Below, piece after piece: positions 46,877 through 56,623 of a stretch of DNA of 64,000 nt. The DNA lies in NCBI RefSeq assembly GCF_036880985.1, contig NZ_JBAJNO010000008.1, positions 2,543,500 to 2,607,499 on the forward strand, given 5' to 3'. Below the pieces are notes generated by a model, which searched no databases, was not told the DNA's origin, and was given only the letters and a program-made list of their open reading frames with translations. How positions within the stretch are numbered: the stretch's first letter is position 1; each line of letters opens with the position of its first letter. Origin of the DNA: Limibacter armeniacum. Lineage in GTDB: Bacteria; Bacteroidota; Bacteroidia; Cytophagales; Flammeovirgaceae. The translations under genes and the position numbers were made by a program.

Positions 46877-47653
46877 TTATTTGCCTTCAAATTCAGGCTT
46901 TCTTTTCTCAAGAAATGCAGATGTACCTTCCTTGAAATCTTCGGTTTTGCAACAGTTTCCAAATGCATTGGCTTCCATATTAAACCCATCAGTACCTGAT
47001 TGAGCATAATGAATACAATCAATGGCATGTGCAATAGCTAAAGGAGCCTTTTGCATAATCTTGCTTGCCATGTCTCTGCATTTTTCCATCAAGATGTCCT
47101 GAGGATAAACGTGGTTCACAAGTCCAATTTCAGCCGCTCTTGAAGCTGAAATCATTTCTCCTGTTAGGATCATTTCATATGCCAACCCTTTCCCTACCAG
47201 TTTAGGAAGTCTTTGTGTTCCTCCATAACCTGGAATCAGTCCAAGAGATACTTCAGGTAATCCGAATTTTGCATTTTCTGATGCAACACGTATATGGCAT
47301 GCCATTGCAATTTCTGAACCGCCTCCTAGTGCAAAACCGTTAACGGCTGCAATGACAGGCTTAGGACAATGTTCAATTTTCTCAAACACCTCTTGTCCTC
47401 TTTCAGAAAACTTGCGGGCATTTAGTTCATTCAATTCTGCAATTTCAGCAATATCCGCACCTGCAACAAAAGCTTTTGAACCTTTGCCTGTGATTATCAC
47501 CACACGGATATCCGTTTCGTCATATGCTATCTGAATCGCTTGCTCAATCTCCTCGATTGTCTTTACGTTCAGTGCATTCAGCTTATCTTCACGGTTGATG
47601 GTTATGGTTAGTATACCATTCTGCTGTTCTAGTAGTAGGTTCTGAAAGTCCAT
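46877..47653 (-). CDS. Enoyl-CoA hydratase/isomerase family protein (crotonase)
   Basis: This 258-residue crotonase hydrates trans-2-enoyl-CoA. Oxyanion and catalytic motifs are intact: AFVAGADIAEI, NGFALGGGSEIAMACH and GLPEVSLGLIPGYGGTQRL, with both Glu of the hydratase dyad (E in GGSE and PEVS). ATG 47653 (MDFQNLLLEQQNG) is chosen over ATG 47701 because crotonases start there and the extra 16 residues add nothing recognisable. It stands alone, 30 kb away from the acyl-CoA operon, and may serve fatty-acid or amino-acid breakdown. Confidence 0.92.
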   Translation of the reverse strand: MDFQNLLLEQQNGILTITINREDKLNALNVKTIEEIEQAIQIAYDETDIRVVIITGKGSKAFVAGADIAEIAELNELNARKFSERGQEVFEKIEHCPKPVIAAVNGFALGGGSEIAMACHIRVASENAKFGLPEVSLGLIPGYGGTQRLPKLVGKGLAYEMILTGEMISASRAAEIGLVNHVYPQDILMEKCRDMASKIMQKAPLAIAHAIDCIHYAQSGTDGFNMEANAFGNCCKTEDFKEGTSAFLEKRKPEFEGK

Positions 47654-47890
47654 TATTGAGTCTGCTTTTGTTGTGGCTACATGAGCCAATGACTTATGCA
47701 TTTTTGATTTTCAGTTTATTGAAGAATCAAGGAGCAATCGACTTACAATTATCAAATTAAAAATAAAAGAAGCTTCAAGTCCTTTTATTGGGCTGCTTTC
47801 GATGAGCAAGAATAAAATAATATTGTGAAATTTGCACAATTTTCTTAGCAAACTTCAATTTTTATATAAAATTTCCTTGACCAAAATGTT

Positions 47891-48916
47891 TTAACAACCT
47901 TTCATTTCTTTCTCAGAAACAAGCCCTTCATTTCTACTTTTTGACTCTACAAATGCTTTACAAGCCTCATTCTGATTTCCTTTTAGCAGGAGCGCTTTTC
48001 CAAGCCAAAAATAGAGTTGAGGTGTATCAGCATTTAACTGCTTGGCTGTGGTAAGAAATTCAAGAGCCTTCTCATCTCCTTTTTTAACCAAACAGATACC
48101 CATATTTCGTTGAGCTAAAGGGTTCTTCTCATCATAAAACACAGACAGTTTAAAATCCTGTTCTGCTCCATCCAAATCATTCTGATTCATACGGGCATAG
48201 CCTCTGTTGTTTCTGTAAAAAGGATGAGATGGTTTTAACTCAATCGCTCTATCATAATACTTAAGTGCTTCGTCAAAATTCCCTTTTTCTGACTCGATCA
48301 GTCCTAGATTATTACATGCCTGATGCTGTTTCGGATTTACCTCAAGCGCACTCTTGAAAGCAGATTCCGCTTCATCATAAAGCTGTCTTGTGTAAAGGAT
48401 ATACCCTTTATTGACATAGGCTGCCTCATTTTTTGGGTTCAACCTAATCGCACTATTGAAATCAACTAATGCGCTGTCTGTTTTACCCAATTGCTGATAA
48501 ACCATACCGCGATTCAGGAACACATAAGCTGAGTCAGGATAAATACCTGTTACAATATTCAGGTCACTCAATGCCTGTTCAAAGTCTTCCAACTCATAAT
48601 AGGCATTTGACCTATTGTAATATGCATCAGCTAACGTGTCATTGACTTGGATAGCTCTGCTATAATCAGCTATAGCCAAATCATATTTACGCTGTCCAAA
48701 TAATGCTACTCCCCGGTTGTTCAATGCCTCATAAAAAGCGGAATCCAATTTGATCGCCTCACTGAAATACCTGATAGCATCACCGTAATTCTTCTCATTG
48801 AGACTTACTTTTCCTTTGATAAAAAATTGATTTCTGTCCGCATTCGGATCACAGGAAATCAAAAAGAAAAGTCCTGTTAACAACAGGAAACTTCTGAAAT
48901 AAATTTTCATTGTCAA
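47891..48916 (-). CDS. TPR-repeat lipoprotein
   Basis: This protein of about 341 residues has a lipobox at FLISCDP (Cys22 counting from the first ATG; a second ATG two codons later is possible), so it should be outer-membrane attached. About eight TPR units follow, for example AIRYFSEAIKLDSAFYEALNN, AIADYSRAIQVNDTLADAYYN and ALKYYDRAIELKPSHPFYRN (each only partly conserved). No other domain is visible. A terminator was not clear. The neighbour upstream is a tiny lipoprotein gene, 73 bases away. Confidence 0.87.
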   Translation of the reverse strand: MTMKIYFRSFLLLTGLFFLISCDPNADRNQFFIKGKVSLNEKNYGDAIRYFSEAIKLDSAFYEALNNRGVALFGQRKYDLAIADYSRAIQVNDTLADAYYNRSNAYYELEDFEQALSDLNIVTGIYPDSAYVFLNRGMVYQQLGKTDSALVDFNSAIRLNPKNEAAYVNKGYILYTRQLYDEAESAFKSALEVNPKQHQACNNLGLIESEKGNFDEALKYYDRAIELKPSHPFYRNNRGYARMNQNDLDGAEQDFKLSVFYDEKNPLAQRNMGICLVKKGDEKALEFLTTAKQLNADTPQLYFWLGKALLLKGNQNEACKAFVESKSRNEGLVSEKEMKGC

Positions 48917-48989
48917 TCAACTAAATTAGAATAGATTAACCCTAAAACAATATACCCTAAGTATAAGGAAAAAAGTCACTTAAAGCTGT

Positions 48990-49118
48990 CTAGCAGTCTT
49001 TAATTGGACAAGGAAGTGGCTTTTTAGGGTTGAATTTTTTTTGTGTTTTGCACGACGTGCTTACCCCTGCCGCAATAATCAGTAGGGATACTACTGTCAG
49101 TTTTACAATGTTTTTCAT
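48990..49118 (-). CDS. Tiny lipoprotein, 42 residues
   Basis: A short minus-strand ORF, ATG at 49118 and TAG at 48990-48992. It starts MKNIVKLTVVSLLIIAAG and runs into a lipobox VSTSCK (Cys23). The mature part is only about 20 residues: CKTQKKFNPKKP, then LPCPIKDC at the end. The basic-then-proline design with a closing C-P-x-x-D-C motif is striking and would be exposed on a membrane anchor. The signal and lipobox are too well formed for chance. It could be co-transcribed with the TPR lipoprotein gene 73 bases downstream. Function unknown. Confidence 0.7.
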   Translation of the reverse strand: MKNIVKLTVVSLLIIAAGVSTSCKTQKKFNPKKPLPCPIKDC

Positions 49119-49311
49119 ATAGCTAAAATTTAATTTTTTCTTACTTCTGCCACAAAAAACTATGCCGCAAATATAATGGTCTAATCAAGGATATCTAAAG
49201 TCATTCTTAATTAGATTGTACTACGTTTCGATTCAACACTATCAACTAATTCTAACTCCGACTCTTATGTTTAGTTTTTAACAATACTTGAACTGAAAAA
49301 TATTATGATAC

Positions 49312-49350
49312 AAAAACGCTCTGCAACCCATATAGCTGCAGAGCGTTTTC
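49312..49350 (-). terminator. Terminator of rocD
   Basis: Perfect arms AAAACGCTCTGCA and TGCAGAGCGTTTT are separated by about 11 bases. On the minus strand a T-run follows. It separates rocD from the tiny lipoprotein gene, which must therefore have its own promoter. Confidence 0.88.
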
Positions 49351-49372
49351 TATTCATTTTTAAGCCAATTGC

Positions 49373-50611
49373 TTATGCCTTATAGTCAAGGATTACTTTT
49401 TCGATGATATCACAGCATTCGTGCAGTTGCTCTTCTGTAATTACCAATGGAGGTGCAAAACGAATGATATTACCATGAGTTGGTTTAGCCAACAAACCGT
49501 TTTCTTTCAGTTTCACACAAATATTCCAAGCAGTTTCACTTTCTTCAGAATCGTTTACCACGATTGCATTCAGAAGACCTTTACCTCTTACTTTCAGAAC
49601 CAGATCAGATTTCTCGATCACCTTTTCCATTCTGCTACGGAATACCTCACCCAATCGCTGAGCATTTTCCATCAGGTTTTCATCCTTGATAACGCTCAAA
49701 GCCTCCATCATTACAACAGCAGCTAGCGGGTTACCACCATATGTAGAACCATGCTCACCTGGGTTCAATACCAGCATCACATCGTCATTAGCCAAAACAG
49801 CTGAAACAGGATAAACACCACCTGAAATTGCTTTACCCAAGATCAATAGGTCAGGCTTTACGTCTTCATGATCTGCTGCAAGCATTTTACCTGTACGTGC
49901 CACACCAGTCTGAACTTCATCCATCATAAGCAATACATTGTTTTGCTTACATAGCGCTTCTGCTTTCTTCAAGTATCCGTCCTGAGGTACATAAACACCT
50001 GCCTCACCTTGGATTGGTTCAATCCAAAGGCCTGCTACATTTGGATTTGACAAAGCTTTTTCAAGCGCCTCTACATCATCGTAAGGAATCACCTGGAAGC
50101 CTGGCATATATGGACCAAAGTGGTTTCTGGCAGTTTCATCAGTTGATGCAGAAATAATTGTAGTTGTTCTACCGTGGAAGTTTCTTTCCACTGCCACAAT
50201 TACAGCTTCATCTGCAGGAATATTTTTCTTAGTATAACCCCACTTTCTTACAAGTTTGATAGCCGTTTCATTTGCTTCAGCACCTGTATTCATTAACAGC
50301 ACCTTATCGTAACCGAAGAATTCACACACAAACTTCTCAGCAACGCCAAGTTTGTCTGAGTGAAATGCTCTTGACGTCAGTGTAAGTTCCTGAGCTTGTT
50401 TTGTCAATGCATTGATAATTCTTGGGTGGCAATGCCCTTGGTTAACAGCACTGTACGCTGAAAGGAAATCAAAATACTTGTTACCTTCAACATCCCAAAG
50501 ATATACTCCCTCACCTTTTGAAAGCACTACTGGTAGCGGATGGTAATTATGGGCTCCGTATTTGTGTTCTAAGTCAATTGCTTGTTGTGTTGTTACTGTA
50601 GCTTCCAACAT
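49373..50611 (-). CDS. rocD: Ornithine aminotransferase (ornithine--oxo-acid transaminase)
   Basis: This 412-residue class III PLP aminotransferase converts ornithine and 2-oxoglutarate to glutamate-semialdehyde and glutamate. The N-terminal [19 protein letters not shown] is characteristic of ornithine aminotransferases. PLP contacts include [11 protein letters not shown], Asp231 in LMMDEVQTG and Lys260 in [13 protein letters not shown] 50611 ([12 protein letters not shown]) is chosen over ATG 50704, whose extra 31 codons give an unrelated sequence. It is single with its own terminator and cytoplasmic. Confidence 0.96.
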   Translation of the reverse strand: MLEATVTTQQAIDLEHKYGAHNYHPLPVVLSKGEGVYLWDVEGNKYFDFLSAYSAVNQGHCHPRIINALTKQAQELTLTSRAFHSDKLGVAEKFVCEFFGYDKVLLMNTGAEANETAIKLVRKWGYTKKNIPADEAVIVAVERNFHGRTTTIISASTDETARNHFGPYMPGFQVIPYDDVEALEKALSNPNVAGLWIEPIQGEAGVYVPQDGYLKKAEALCKQNNVLLMMDEVQTGVARTGKMLAADHEDVKPDLLILGKAISGGVYPVSAVLANDDVMLVLNPGEHGSTYGGNPLAAVVMMEALSVIKDENLMENAQRLGEVFRSRMEKVIEKSDLVLKVRGKGLLNAIVVNDSEESETAWNICVKLKENGLLAKPTHGNIIRFAPPLVITEEQLHECCDIIEKVILDYKA

Positions 50612-50948
50612 AATTGCTTTTAAGTTTTGAGAATTTGTAAATAAATACTGCTTAAAAAGGCAGATAATAGCCCAATAAAAAGCCTCCCCTTTCTTAAAGA
50701 ACACAGAATAATTTCACTGTGTTTTTCGCAGGTGAAGGCAAATATATAAAAATTTTAATGTTAAAAAATAAACACATCATTATTTTATTGTTCATTTTTT
50801 AACACATCATTAATTATCAAACTTGATTAGAGCTATCTGATTGATGAATAACGATCAACAAGAAATATAACAGTCAATAGCACCAAAACATCCGAATTAT
50901 TATCAAATTAGCCTTTATTATATCTAAACAATCGTTAATCACTTATAA
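50612..50948. other. Intergenic region between the caspase-like gene and rocD
   Basis: This 337-base, very AT-rich region holds the rocD promoter and the 3' end of the caspase-like gene. No obvious terminator hairpin, ORF or RNA was found. Confidence 0.45.
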
Positions 50949-52349
50949 TCAATGCTGTTTTTGTTCAACCTGATCCTTGCTATATACAGTCCTTTCTATC
51001 ACCCCAATCACCTGAGGATTTTGTTCACGATTATTCAAGCGTCTAGCCATGTAAACCACATTTGAATTCAGATAATCGCCCATTTCATCCAAACTAACTA
51101 ATCCATTTTGATCAGCATCTGCATACCCCTGAATTCCTTTCAAAAAGAAGTAAGTAAAAAGCCCATGTTGTTTTTCAGGATACCATGAAGCAACCTGATC
51201 TGCTGAAGCTGATGCAAATACCATTGCCTTCTCATCTCTCATAACCTTATTTTGTGTCTTGATAAATACAGGTGAAATATTCTTGAGCAACATTCCTTTT
51301 TCAGATGCACCACTAAAACAGGCATCCAAAAGTACAGTCAGCGAGCGATAAGGTACTTCTCCTAGATTTGTATAAAAAGTATTCAGTGAATATCCATTAT
51401 GCTGAATCAGTGACGGATCAGTATCAACCGGCACAAAATAACCTTCATTAGTCTCAGGATTTGGCGCCCCATGACCACTATAAAACACAAATACATCTGA
51501 TTTCCCTGCCTTTACATAGTTATATAGCTTTCCTTTCGGGTTGCCATCTGTACCAAAAATTGCATTAAATGAAGCCTGTGTCGCATCCTCAACATATATG
51601 ATATTCCCTTCCCTGAAGCCATATGCCTGCTGAAGGTACATTTTCATAGCCCTTGCATCATGTATAGCAAAATCGACGGCTGGTACATCAGGATTACGGT
51701 AATTTCTGTTACCAATCACAACTGCCACTGCATTTTCATTCACAAAGTTGGCTTTAGGTATATTGGTATCTACATCTGATTTGAGGGTAATCGCCTTGTT
51801 CCTGTTATTTCCATAAACACCATTATCGTCTTCAGCTGATGCTATCTCAGCCAATAACTCATCCGCATCACGTTTAAATGCTTGTCTAGTCAACCCCGCA
51901 ATATCGCTGGTGTACATCTTATTGGAACGCATTGTCTTGTAGGCAAGCTGAAAATCAGATGCCGCATCAAATACAGTCATTGCCAGATTCACATAGTTTC
52001 CTGTAGAGGATGTACTATAATTTGCTTCAAGTAAAACATATAGGCTTGCTCCCGATACTTCACAGACATTTCTAATTGTCTCTTCATTATTTCCTGAGCA
52101 CTTTCCTTGTTTCATTAGGTATCTCAGTAAAGGTGTGACTTTAGCAACCTTGTAACCTTTTTCCTTAAACACCTCTTCTACTGCTTCTACAGCATTTCGT
52201 CTATCCAGATCCTCTTCCATTGCCTTACAAAGAGGTTCATAGTTTTCCACATATGGCAATACCACAACCTTCTCCTTATTTACAGATTGTGCCAGACTCA
52301 ATGAAGGGATCAATAGTAACAGTAAAAAATAATGACTGTATCTTTTCAT
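50949..52349 (-). CDS. Exported caspase-like (C14) protease with EF-hand
   Basis: This 466-residue protein has a signal peptide ending near residue 20 (SLSLAQS). Residues 25-170 are an unrecognised alpha/beta domain (VVVLPYVENYEPLCKAM). The caspase-fold domain runs from about 205 (AVAVVIGNRNY) with His293 in VFYSGHGAP and Cys344 in LLDACFSGAS, the correct dyad. A complete 12-residue EF-hand loop (Asp411-Glu422, DADQNGLVSLDE) follows, so calcium may control activity. The S1 specificity (Asp versus Arg/Lys) cannot be read. Its periplasmic or secreted location is unusual compared with cytoplasmic metacaspases. It is transcribed alone. Confidence 0.9.
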   Translation of the reverse strand: MKRYSHYFLLLLLIPSLSLAQSVNKEKVVVLPYVENYEPLCKAMEEDLDRRNAVEAVEEVFKEKGYKVAKVTPLLRYLMKQGKCSGNNEETIRNVCEVSGASLYVLLEANYSTSSTGNYVNLAMTVFDAASDFQLAYKTMRSNKMYTSDIAGLTRQAFKRDADELLAEIASAEDDNGVYGNNRNKAITLKSDVDTNIPKANFVNENAVAVVIGNRNYRNPDVPAVDFAIHDARAMKMYLQQAYGFREGNIIYVEDATQASFNAIFGTDGNPKGKLYNYVKAGKSDVFVFYSGHGAPNPETNEGYFVPVDTDPSLIQHNGYSLNTFYTNLGEVPYRSLTVLLDACFSGASEKGMLLKNISPVFIKTQNKVMRDEKAMVFASASADQVASWYPEKQHGLFTYFFLKGIQGYADADQNGLVSLDEMGDYLNSNVVYMARRLNNREQNPQVIGVIERTVYSKDQVEQKQH

Positions 52350-52435
52350 TTTATAGGATTTGGTTCTTTACATATCAACTTTCAATGCTATAAAAATAAG
52401 ACAAAAAGAATACAGGTTAAGACAGTTCAAAAAAG

Positions 52436-52470
52436 AAAGTCCTTGGAAAAAGTTCATTTCCAAGGACTCC
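52436..52470 (-). terminator. Intrinsic terminator of fabH
   Basis: Arms AGTCCTTGGAAA and TTTCCAAGGACT with a short loop. On the minus strand a TTTCTTTTTT tail follows. It lies 30-60 bases after the fabH stop. Confidence 0.85.
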
Positions 52471-52496
52471 ATTTATAAATAATTCATTCCGGATAT

Positions 52497-53480
52497 TTAG
52501 TATGCCCACTTAAGGTAAATAGCACCCCAAGTAAATCCACCACCAAATGCCGCCAAAATCAGATTATCTCCTTTTTTAAAGTTCTTCTCCCATTCCCAAA
52601 GACACAATGGAATGGTAGCACCTGTAGTGTTCCCGTATTGGCTAATGTTCATGGCTACTTTGTCCATGCCAACATTCATTCGTTGAGCAGTTGCTTCAAT
52701 GATCCTTTTATTAGCCTGATGTGGAATCAGCCAAGCAACATCTTCACCTGTCAGGTTATTCTTTTCCATCACTTCAGCAGCTACATCAGCCATTTTAGTC
52801 ACGGCATGACGGAAAACATTCTTCCCATCCTGATAAAAATAATGCTCTCTTGCAGAAAAATCTTCAGCACCTAAAGGATAAGCCGAGCCTCCCCTTTTGA
52901 CATTAAGCATATTCTTTCCACTTCCATCAGAATACATTGTTGCGTCAACAATTCCATATTCTTCATCAGGCTCAAGCAAAGCTGCTCCTGCCCCATCTCC
53001 AAATAAGATACAGGAGTTTCTGTCCTTGTAGTCAATCACTGATGACATTTTATCTGCCCCAATGACCACTACTTTTTTGTAGGTTCCGCTTCGGATAAAG
53101 TTGGAGGCCATTTCAAGACCGTAAAGGAATCCCGAACAAGCTGCAGAAATGTCCAAACTCATGGCATTGCAGCCAATGGCTTCTGCTACAATATTAGCTG
53201 TCGACACAAAACCCATATCAGGTGTTGCCGTTGCACAAACAATCAGATCCACTTCATGGCCTTCAATTCCTCTCTTAACCAATAGATCTTTCACAGCGTG
53301 AATGGCCATTTCGGAAGTCCCTCTCCCATTCCCATTCAAAATCCTTCGCTCCTTAATCCCTGTACGGCTAACGATCCAATCGTCATTGGTCTCAACCAGC
53401 CGTTCTAGGTCCTGATTAGTTAATCGTTCATCCGGAACCCATCCGGCAACAGCCGTAATCGCTGCATTAATCGGTTTCAT
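52497..53480 (-). CDS. fabH: 3-oxoacyl-ACP synthase III
   Basis: This 327-residue ketoacyl synthase III starts fatty-acid synthesis by condensing an acyl-CoA with malonyl-ACP. The catalytic triad is intact: Cys115 in SAACSGFLYG, His254 in WLIPHQANKRI and Asn284 in QYGNTTGATIP. SRTGIKERRI near residue 38-47 is also typical. Bacteroidota FabH often accepts branched primers, which would match the branched acyl degradation operon, but that is inference. It is away from other fab genes and plsX, and divergent from sdaAB. Confidence 0.96.
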   Translation of the reverse strand: MKPINAAITAVAGWVPDERLTNQDLERLVETNDDWIVSRTGIKERRILNGNGRGTSEMAIHAVKDLLVKRGIEGHEVDLIVCATATPDMGFVSTANIVAEAIGCNAMSLDISAACSGFLYGLEMASNFIRSGTYKKVVVIGADKMSSVIDYKDRNSCILFGDGAGAALLEPDEEYGIVDATMYSDGSGKNMLNVKRGGSAYPLGAEDFSAREHYFYQDGKNVFRHAVTKMADVAAEVMEKNNLTGEDVAWLIPHQANKRIIEATAQRMNVGMDKVAMNISQYGNTTGATIPLCLWEWEKNFKKGDNLILAAFGGGFTWGAIYLKWAY

Positions 53481-53813
53481 GGTAATACTTGGTTATATTA
53501 ATGATAGTTTGTCTAATAGGCTGGATATCAATGTATCCAAATCGTTAGTATGGTATATAGACGGTTACAAAGTGTAAATTATCAAAATAATTTAAATCAT
53601 AGCCCTATAAAGTTCAATTTTCATGGACTAAAAATAGTGCCTCTGAGGTAAACGAAAGCTCTAAATAAATGTTCAATAATTATAAAAATTGTACAACCTT
53701 TAAACTTTAGACTGCTTTTAGCATATTTGCAGCCGAATAAGCGTACTAACTACACAGAACAGACTTTTTATTGCTGAATCAAGGTTCAGCAGAACATGTA
53801 ACGAAGCGTGACT
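53481..53813. other. Divergent intergenic region of fabH and sdaAB
   Basis: This 333-base region contains the promoters of both genes. CATATTTG near 53717-53724 is one base from TAnnTTTG on the sdaAB side. No ORF or strong hairpin was seen. Confidence 0.4.
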
Positions 53814-54488
53814 ATGGAAAAAAGTAGCATTTTTGATATGATTGGGCCTGTAATGATTGGGCCTTCTAGCTCTCATACAGCAGGAGTAGTAAGAATTGGT
53901 AGAGTTGGACGAAAAATGTTGGGTTGTCAACCAGAAGAAGTGACCATCACTTTTTATAACTCTTTTGCCCGCACTTATGAAGGTCATGGTTCGGATAGGG
54001 CTATCATTGCCGGTCTTTTGGATATGAAAACCGATGATGACAGAATAAAATGTGCATTGGATTTAGCAAAAGAAGCAAACCTAAAATATACTTTCAAGCC
54101 TGTAGGAAATGCTTCTGCTCAACACCCAAACACAATCAGACTGCAAATGAAAGCAGGAGATAAAACGGCAGAAGTGTTGGGAATTAGCAGAGGTGGTGGA
54201 TTGATCAAAATCAAAGAAGTGAATGGCTTCTCATGCAATTTCAGTGCGAGTACTCACACACTGATTGTTTTGGCAGAGGACCAGATTGGCACTATTTCAT
54301 TTATTGCCAATGTTATGTCTCATGACGATTGTAATATTGCAGAAATGACTGTTTCCAGAAAAGGTAAAAATGACTTGGCTTGTCAGTTCCTTGAAATGGA
54401 TTCAGCTCCTAGAGAAATTACTTTAGAATACCTTAGAGGCTTAAAATGGATTCGGGAGATTAACTACCTTCCAGATATTGATTTGTAA
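53814..54488 (+). CDS. sdaAB: L-serine ammonia-lyase, beta subunit (iron-sulfur type)
   Basis: This 224-residue beta subunit of the iron-sulfur L-serine dehydratase (serine to pyruvate and ammonia) has the N-terminal SSIFDMIGPVMIGPSSSHTAG, in two overlapping blocks, diagnostic for the family. The C-terminal ACT domain (HTLIVLAEDQIGTISFIANVM) probably senses serine. The alpha subunit with the cluster cysteines is not adjacent, so it must be elsewhere. ATG 53814 (MEKSSIFDMIG) is preferred over GTG 53808. Confidence 0.93.
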   Translation: MEKSSIFDMIGPVMIGPSSSHTAGVVRIGRVGRKMLGCQPEEVTITFYNSFARTYEGHGSDRAIIAGLLDMKTDDDRIKCALDLAKEANLKYTFKPVGNASAQHPNTIRLQMKAGDKTAEVLGISRGGGLIKIKEVNGFSCNFSASTHTLIVLAEDQIGTISFIANVMSHDDCNIAEMTVSRKGKNDLACQFLEMDSAPREITLEYLRGLKWIREINYLPDIDL

Positions 54489-54507
54489 TAATATTGTAAA
54501 CGTTGTG

Positions 54508-54552
54508 TAGAACCTGATGACTATAATTAACATTAGTCATCAGGTTTTTGCA
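54508..54552 (+). terminator. Intrinsic terminator of sdaAB
   Basis: Perfect arms AACCTGATGACTA and TAGTCATCAGGTT with a 10-base loop, followed by TTTTG. Confidence 0.88.
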
Positions 54553-54721
54553 TTATTTATATCATTTTTTCAATTATATACTTCATTCTTCCCTACCATC
54601 CTCTTATATTTCAACAATCGAAAATCTTATTCAAAATATATTCAACCCACTCAGAATACTTTTTTTGGATTTTTGATTTAGTGTCAAATTGTAACTGAAA
54701 ATTAAAATCATCAACATTTTT

Positions 54722-56095
54722 ATGTACAAGAAACTATCAATTGCAGCTTTCTGTCTGATGGCAGCCCTTCAAGCAAATGCCCAAAATGACAATAACCAAT
54801 GGTCACTGGAAGAATGTATTTCCTATGCAAAAGACAAAAACATTCAGGTTCAGATGAGTCAGCTAAACGTTAGAGAATCTCATGAAACTATTCAAAATGC
54901 AAAAGAGCAACGCTTACCATCAGTAAATGCCTCTGTTGGGGAAAACTTCTCACGAGGCCTATCATTCGACGTTTTCACAAACCAACCCGTTACTGATAAT
55001 GTCTGGACAACTAACTTTAACTTAAATGCAGGTGTCACTCTTTTTAATGGTTTTAGAATAAAGAATAATATCAGTAAAAGCCAAACTGACGCTGAAGCCA
55101 ACCTACTGGACATGCAAAAGACAGAAAATGATATCTCATTACAAGTAGCGGCAGCCTACTTGCAGATTTTATTTGCTGAAGAGAACGTATCTGTTGCTCA
55201 GAAAAGGGTTGCTTCTAATAATGACCAAATTGAGCGAATGCAAAAAATGGTAGAAGCTGGCGCATTGCCTTTGGCTAACCTCTTGGATATGCAGGCTCAG
55301 AAAACGACCAATGAATCGCAGTTGATTACAGCAGAAAATCAATTGACTATGGCTAAGCTTCAGATTAAGCAATTGCTTAGACTTGAAGCAGACTCTCCTT
55401 TCAATATTGTAAGACCTGAAATAGGAGCACCTGAATCATTGGTTTTCGCAAGCCTTGGCACAGTGTACAACAGTGCTGAATCCCATATGCCCGAGGTAAA
55501 AAGTGCTGATTTGAGAGCCGAAAGTGCTAGTATGAGTGAAGAAATAGCAAAAGGTGCTTACTTACCATCACTTACTGCAAATGCAGGAGTTACAAGTAAT
55601 TATTCGACAAACAACCTTGTCTATAAAGAAACTGAGACAGGACAAAAAATTCCAACAACTGAAATTGTTAGTCTTGGCACACAGTTGGATGAAAGTTTAA
55701 GGTATTATGCAGGATTGACATTACGTATTCCTATTTACAATAACCGCAGTGCAAAAAATCAGGTAGAAATTTCTAGAATTAACATAGAAAGAGCCCAACT
55801 GAACGCCCAGTCTGTACGACAGCAATTACGTTCTGATATTGAAAGAGCTTACACAGAAGCCTTGGCTGCTCAGAAAACTTTCATAGCCAGCTCTAAACAG
55901 GTAGAGGCTTTGACTGAGCAATTCAGAACAATTGAGAATCGTTACAACAATGGTGCAGCCAATGCCACAGATTATACAGTAGCTCAAAACAATTTGAATA
56001 TTGCACAAGCTGAGCTAATCAGGGCAAAATATGATTACGTGTTCAAATCAAAAGTTTTGGACTTTTACCAAGGAAGACCTATTATTCTTAATTAA
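54722..56095 (+). CDS. TolC-family outer-membrane efflux protein
   Basis: This 457-residue TolC-type channel protein has a signal peptide (ALQANAQND, about residue 21). The usual opening WSLEECISYAKDKNIQVQMS is followed by two outer-membrane-factor repeats rich in coiled-coil heptads (for example VAAAYLQILFAEENVSVAQKR, broken at Gly/Pro). It should form the trimeric outer-membrane tunnel of an efflux or export system. No membrane-fusion protein, RND or ABC pump follows, which is unusual. It is either served by a pump elsewhere or works alone. A DUF2147 gene follows 78 bases later. Confidence 0.93.
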   Translation: MYKKLSIAAFCLMAALQANAQNDNNQWSLEECISYAKDKNIQVQMSQLNVRESHETIQNAKEQRLPSVNASVGENFSRGLSFDVFTNQPVTDNVWTTNFNLNAGVTLFNGFRIKNNISKSQTDAEANLLDMQKTENDISLQVAAAYLQILFAEENVSVAQKRVASNNDQIERMQKMVEAGALPLANLLDMQAQKTTNESQLITAENQLTMAKLQIKQLLRLEADSPFNIVRPEIGAPESLVFASLGTVYNSAESHMPEVKSADLRAESASMSEEIAKGAYLPSLTANAGVTSNYSTNNLVYKETETGQKIPTTEIVSLGTQLDESLRYYAGLTLRIPIYNNRSAKNQVEISRINIERAQLNAQSVRQQLRSDIERAYTEALAAQKTFIASSKQVEALTEQFRTIENRYNNGAANATDYTVAQNNLNIAQAELIRAKYDYVFKSKVLDFYQGRPIILN

Positions 56096-56173
56096 TATGG
56101 TTTAAGCATTACAGTTCAATTTCCTGACTGTAGGCTTAGATGTTTATTTTTATTATTTCAATTATTAAATACC

Positions 56174-56599
56174 ATGTTTAAACAACTCTTACTTACTATC
56201 ACATTGCTACTTGCTGGTACTGCAGCAATTCAAGCACAGTCCGTAATGGGCAAATGGAAAACCATCGACGAGGAAACAGGCGAAGCAAAATCAATTGTTG
56301 AGATTTATGAAAAGAATGGCAAAGTATTTGGCAAAATAGTAAAGCTTCTAAATAAGCCTGCTGACACACTTTGTGATGAGTGTCCTGGTGACAGAAAAAA
56401 CCAACCAATCGTTGGCATGAATATCATCACTGATATGGAAAAAAAAGGAAAAGAATACGCTGAAGGTGAGATCATGGACCCAGCAAACGGTAAAGTATAT
56501 GACTGTAAGCTGTGGACTGAAAATGGTAAGCTAATGGTAAGAGGATATGTTGCTTTCTTCTTCCGCACTCAAGAATGGGTGAAAGCTGAGGATATGTAA
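56174..56599 (+). CDS. DUF2147 exported protein
   Basis: This is a 141-residue protein with a signal peptide (AAIQAQSV, about residue 21) and one DUF2147 domain. Features are GKWKTIDEETGEAKSIVEIYE, then GKVFGKIVKL, the Cys pair in TLCDECPGDRKNQP, GMNIITDM, GEIMDPANGKVYDCKLW and a terminal FFFRTQEWVK. The family is widespread, exported, with a lipocalin-like fold and unknown role. The two-Cys motif could form a disulfide or bind a metal. A terminator follows directly, and the TolC gene upstream may share its transcript. Confidence 0.92.
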   Translation: MFKQLLLTITLLLAGTAAIQAQSVMGKWKTIDEETGEAKSIVEIYEKNGKVFGKIVKLLNKPADTLCDECPGDRKNQPIVGMNIITDMEKKGKEYAEGEIMDPANGKVYDCKLWTENGKLMVRGYVAFFFRTQEWVKAEDM

Positions 56600-56623
56600 T
56601 TTATCAATTATAATGTACTATGA

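Noticed and set aside
50612-50704. 31-residue N-terminal extension of ornithine aminotransferase
   Set aside because: Aromatic, unrelated sequence before the conserved MLEATV start; the later ATG matches the family.
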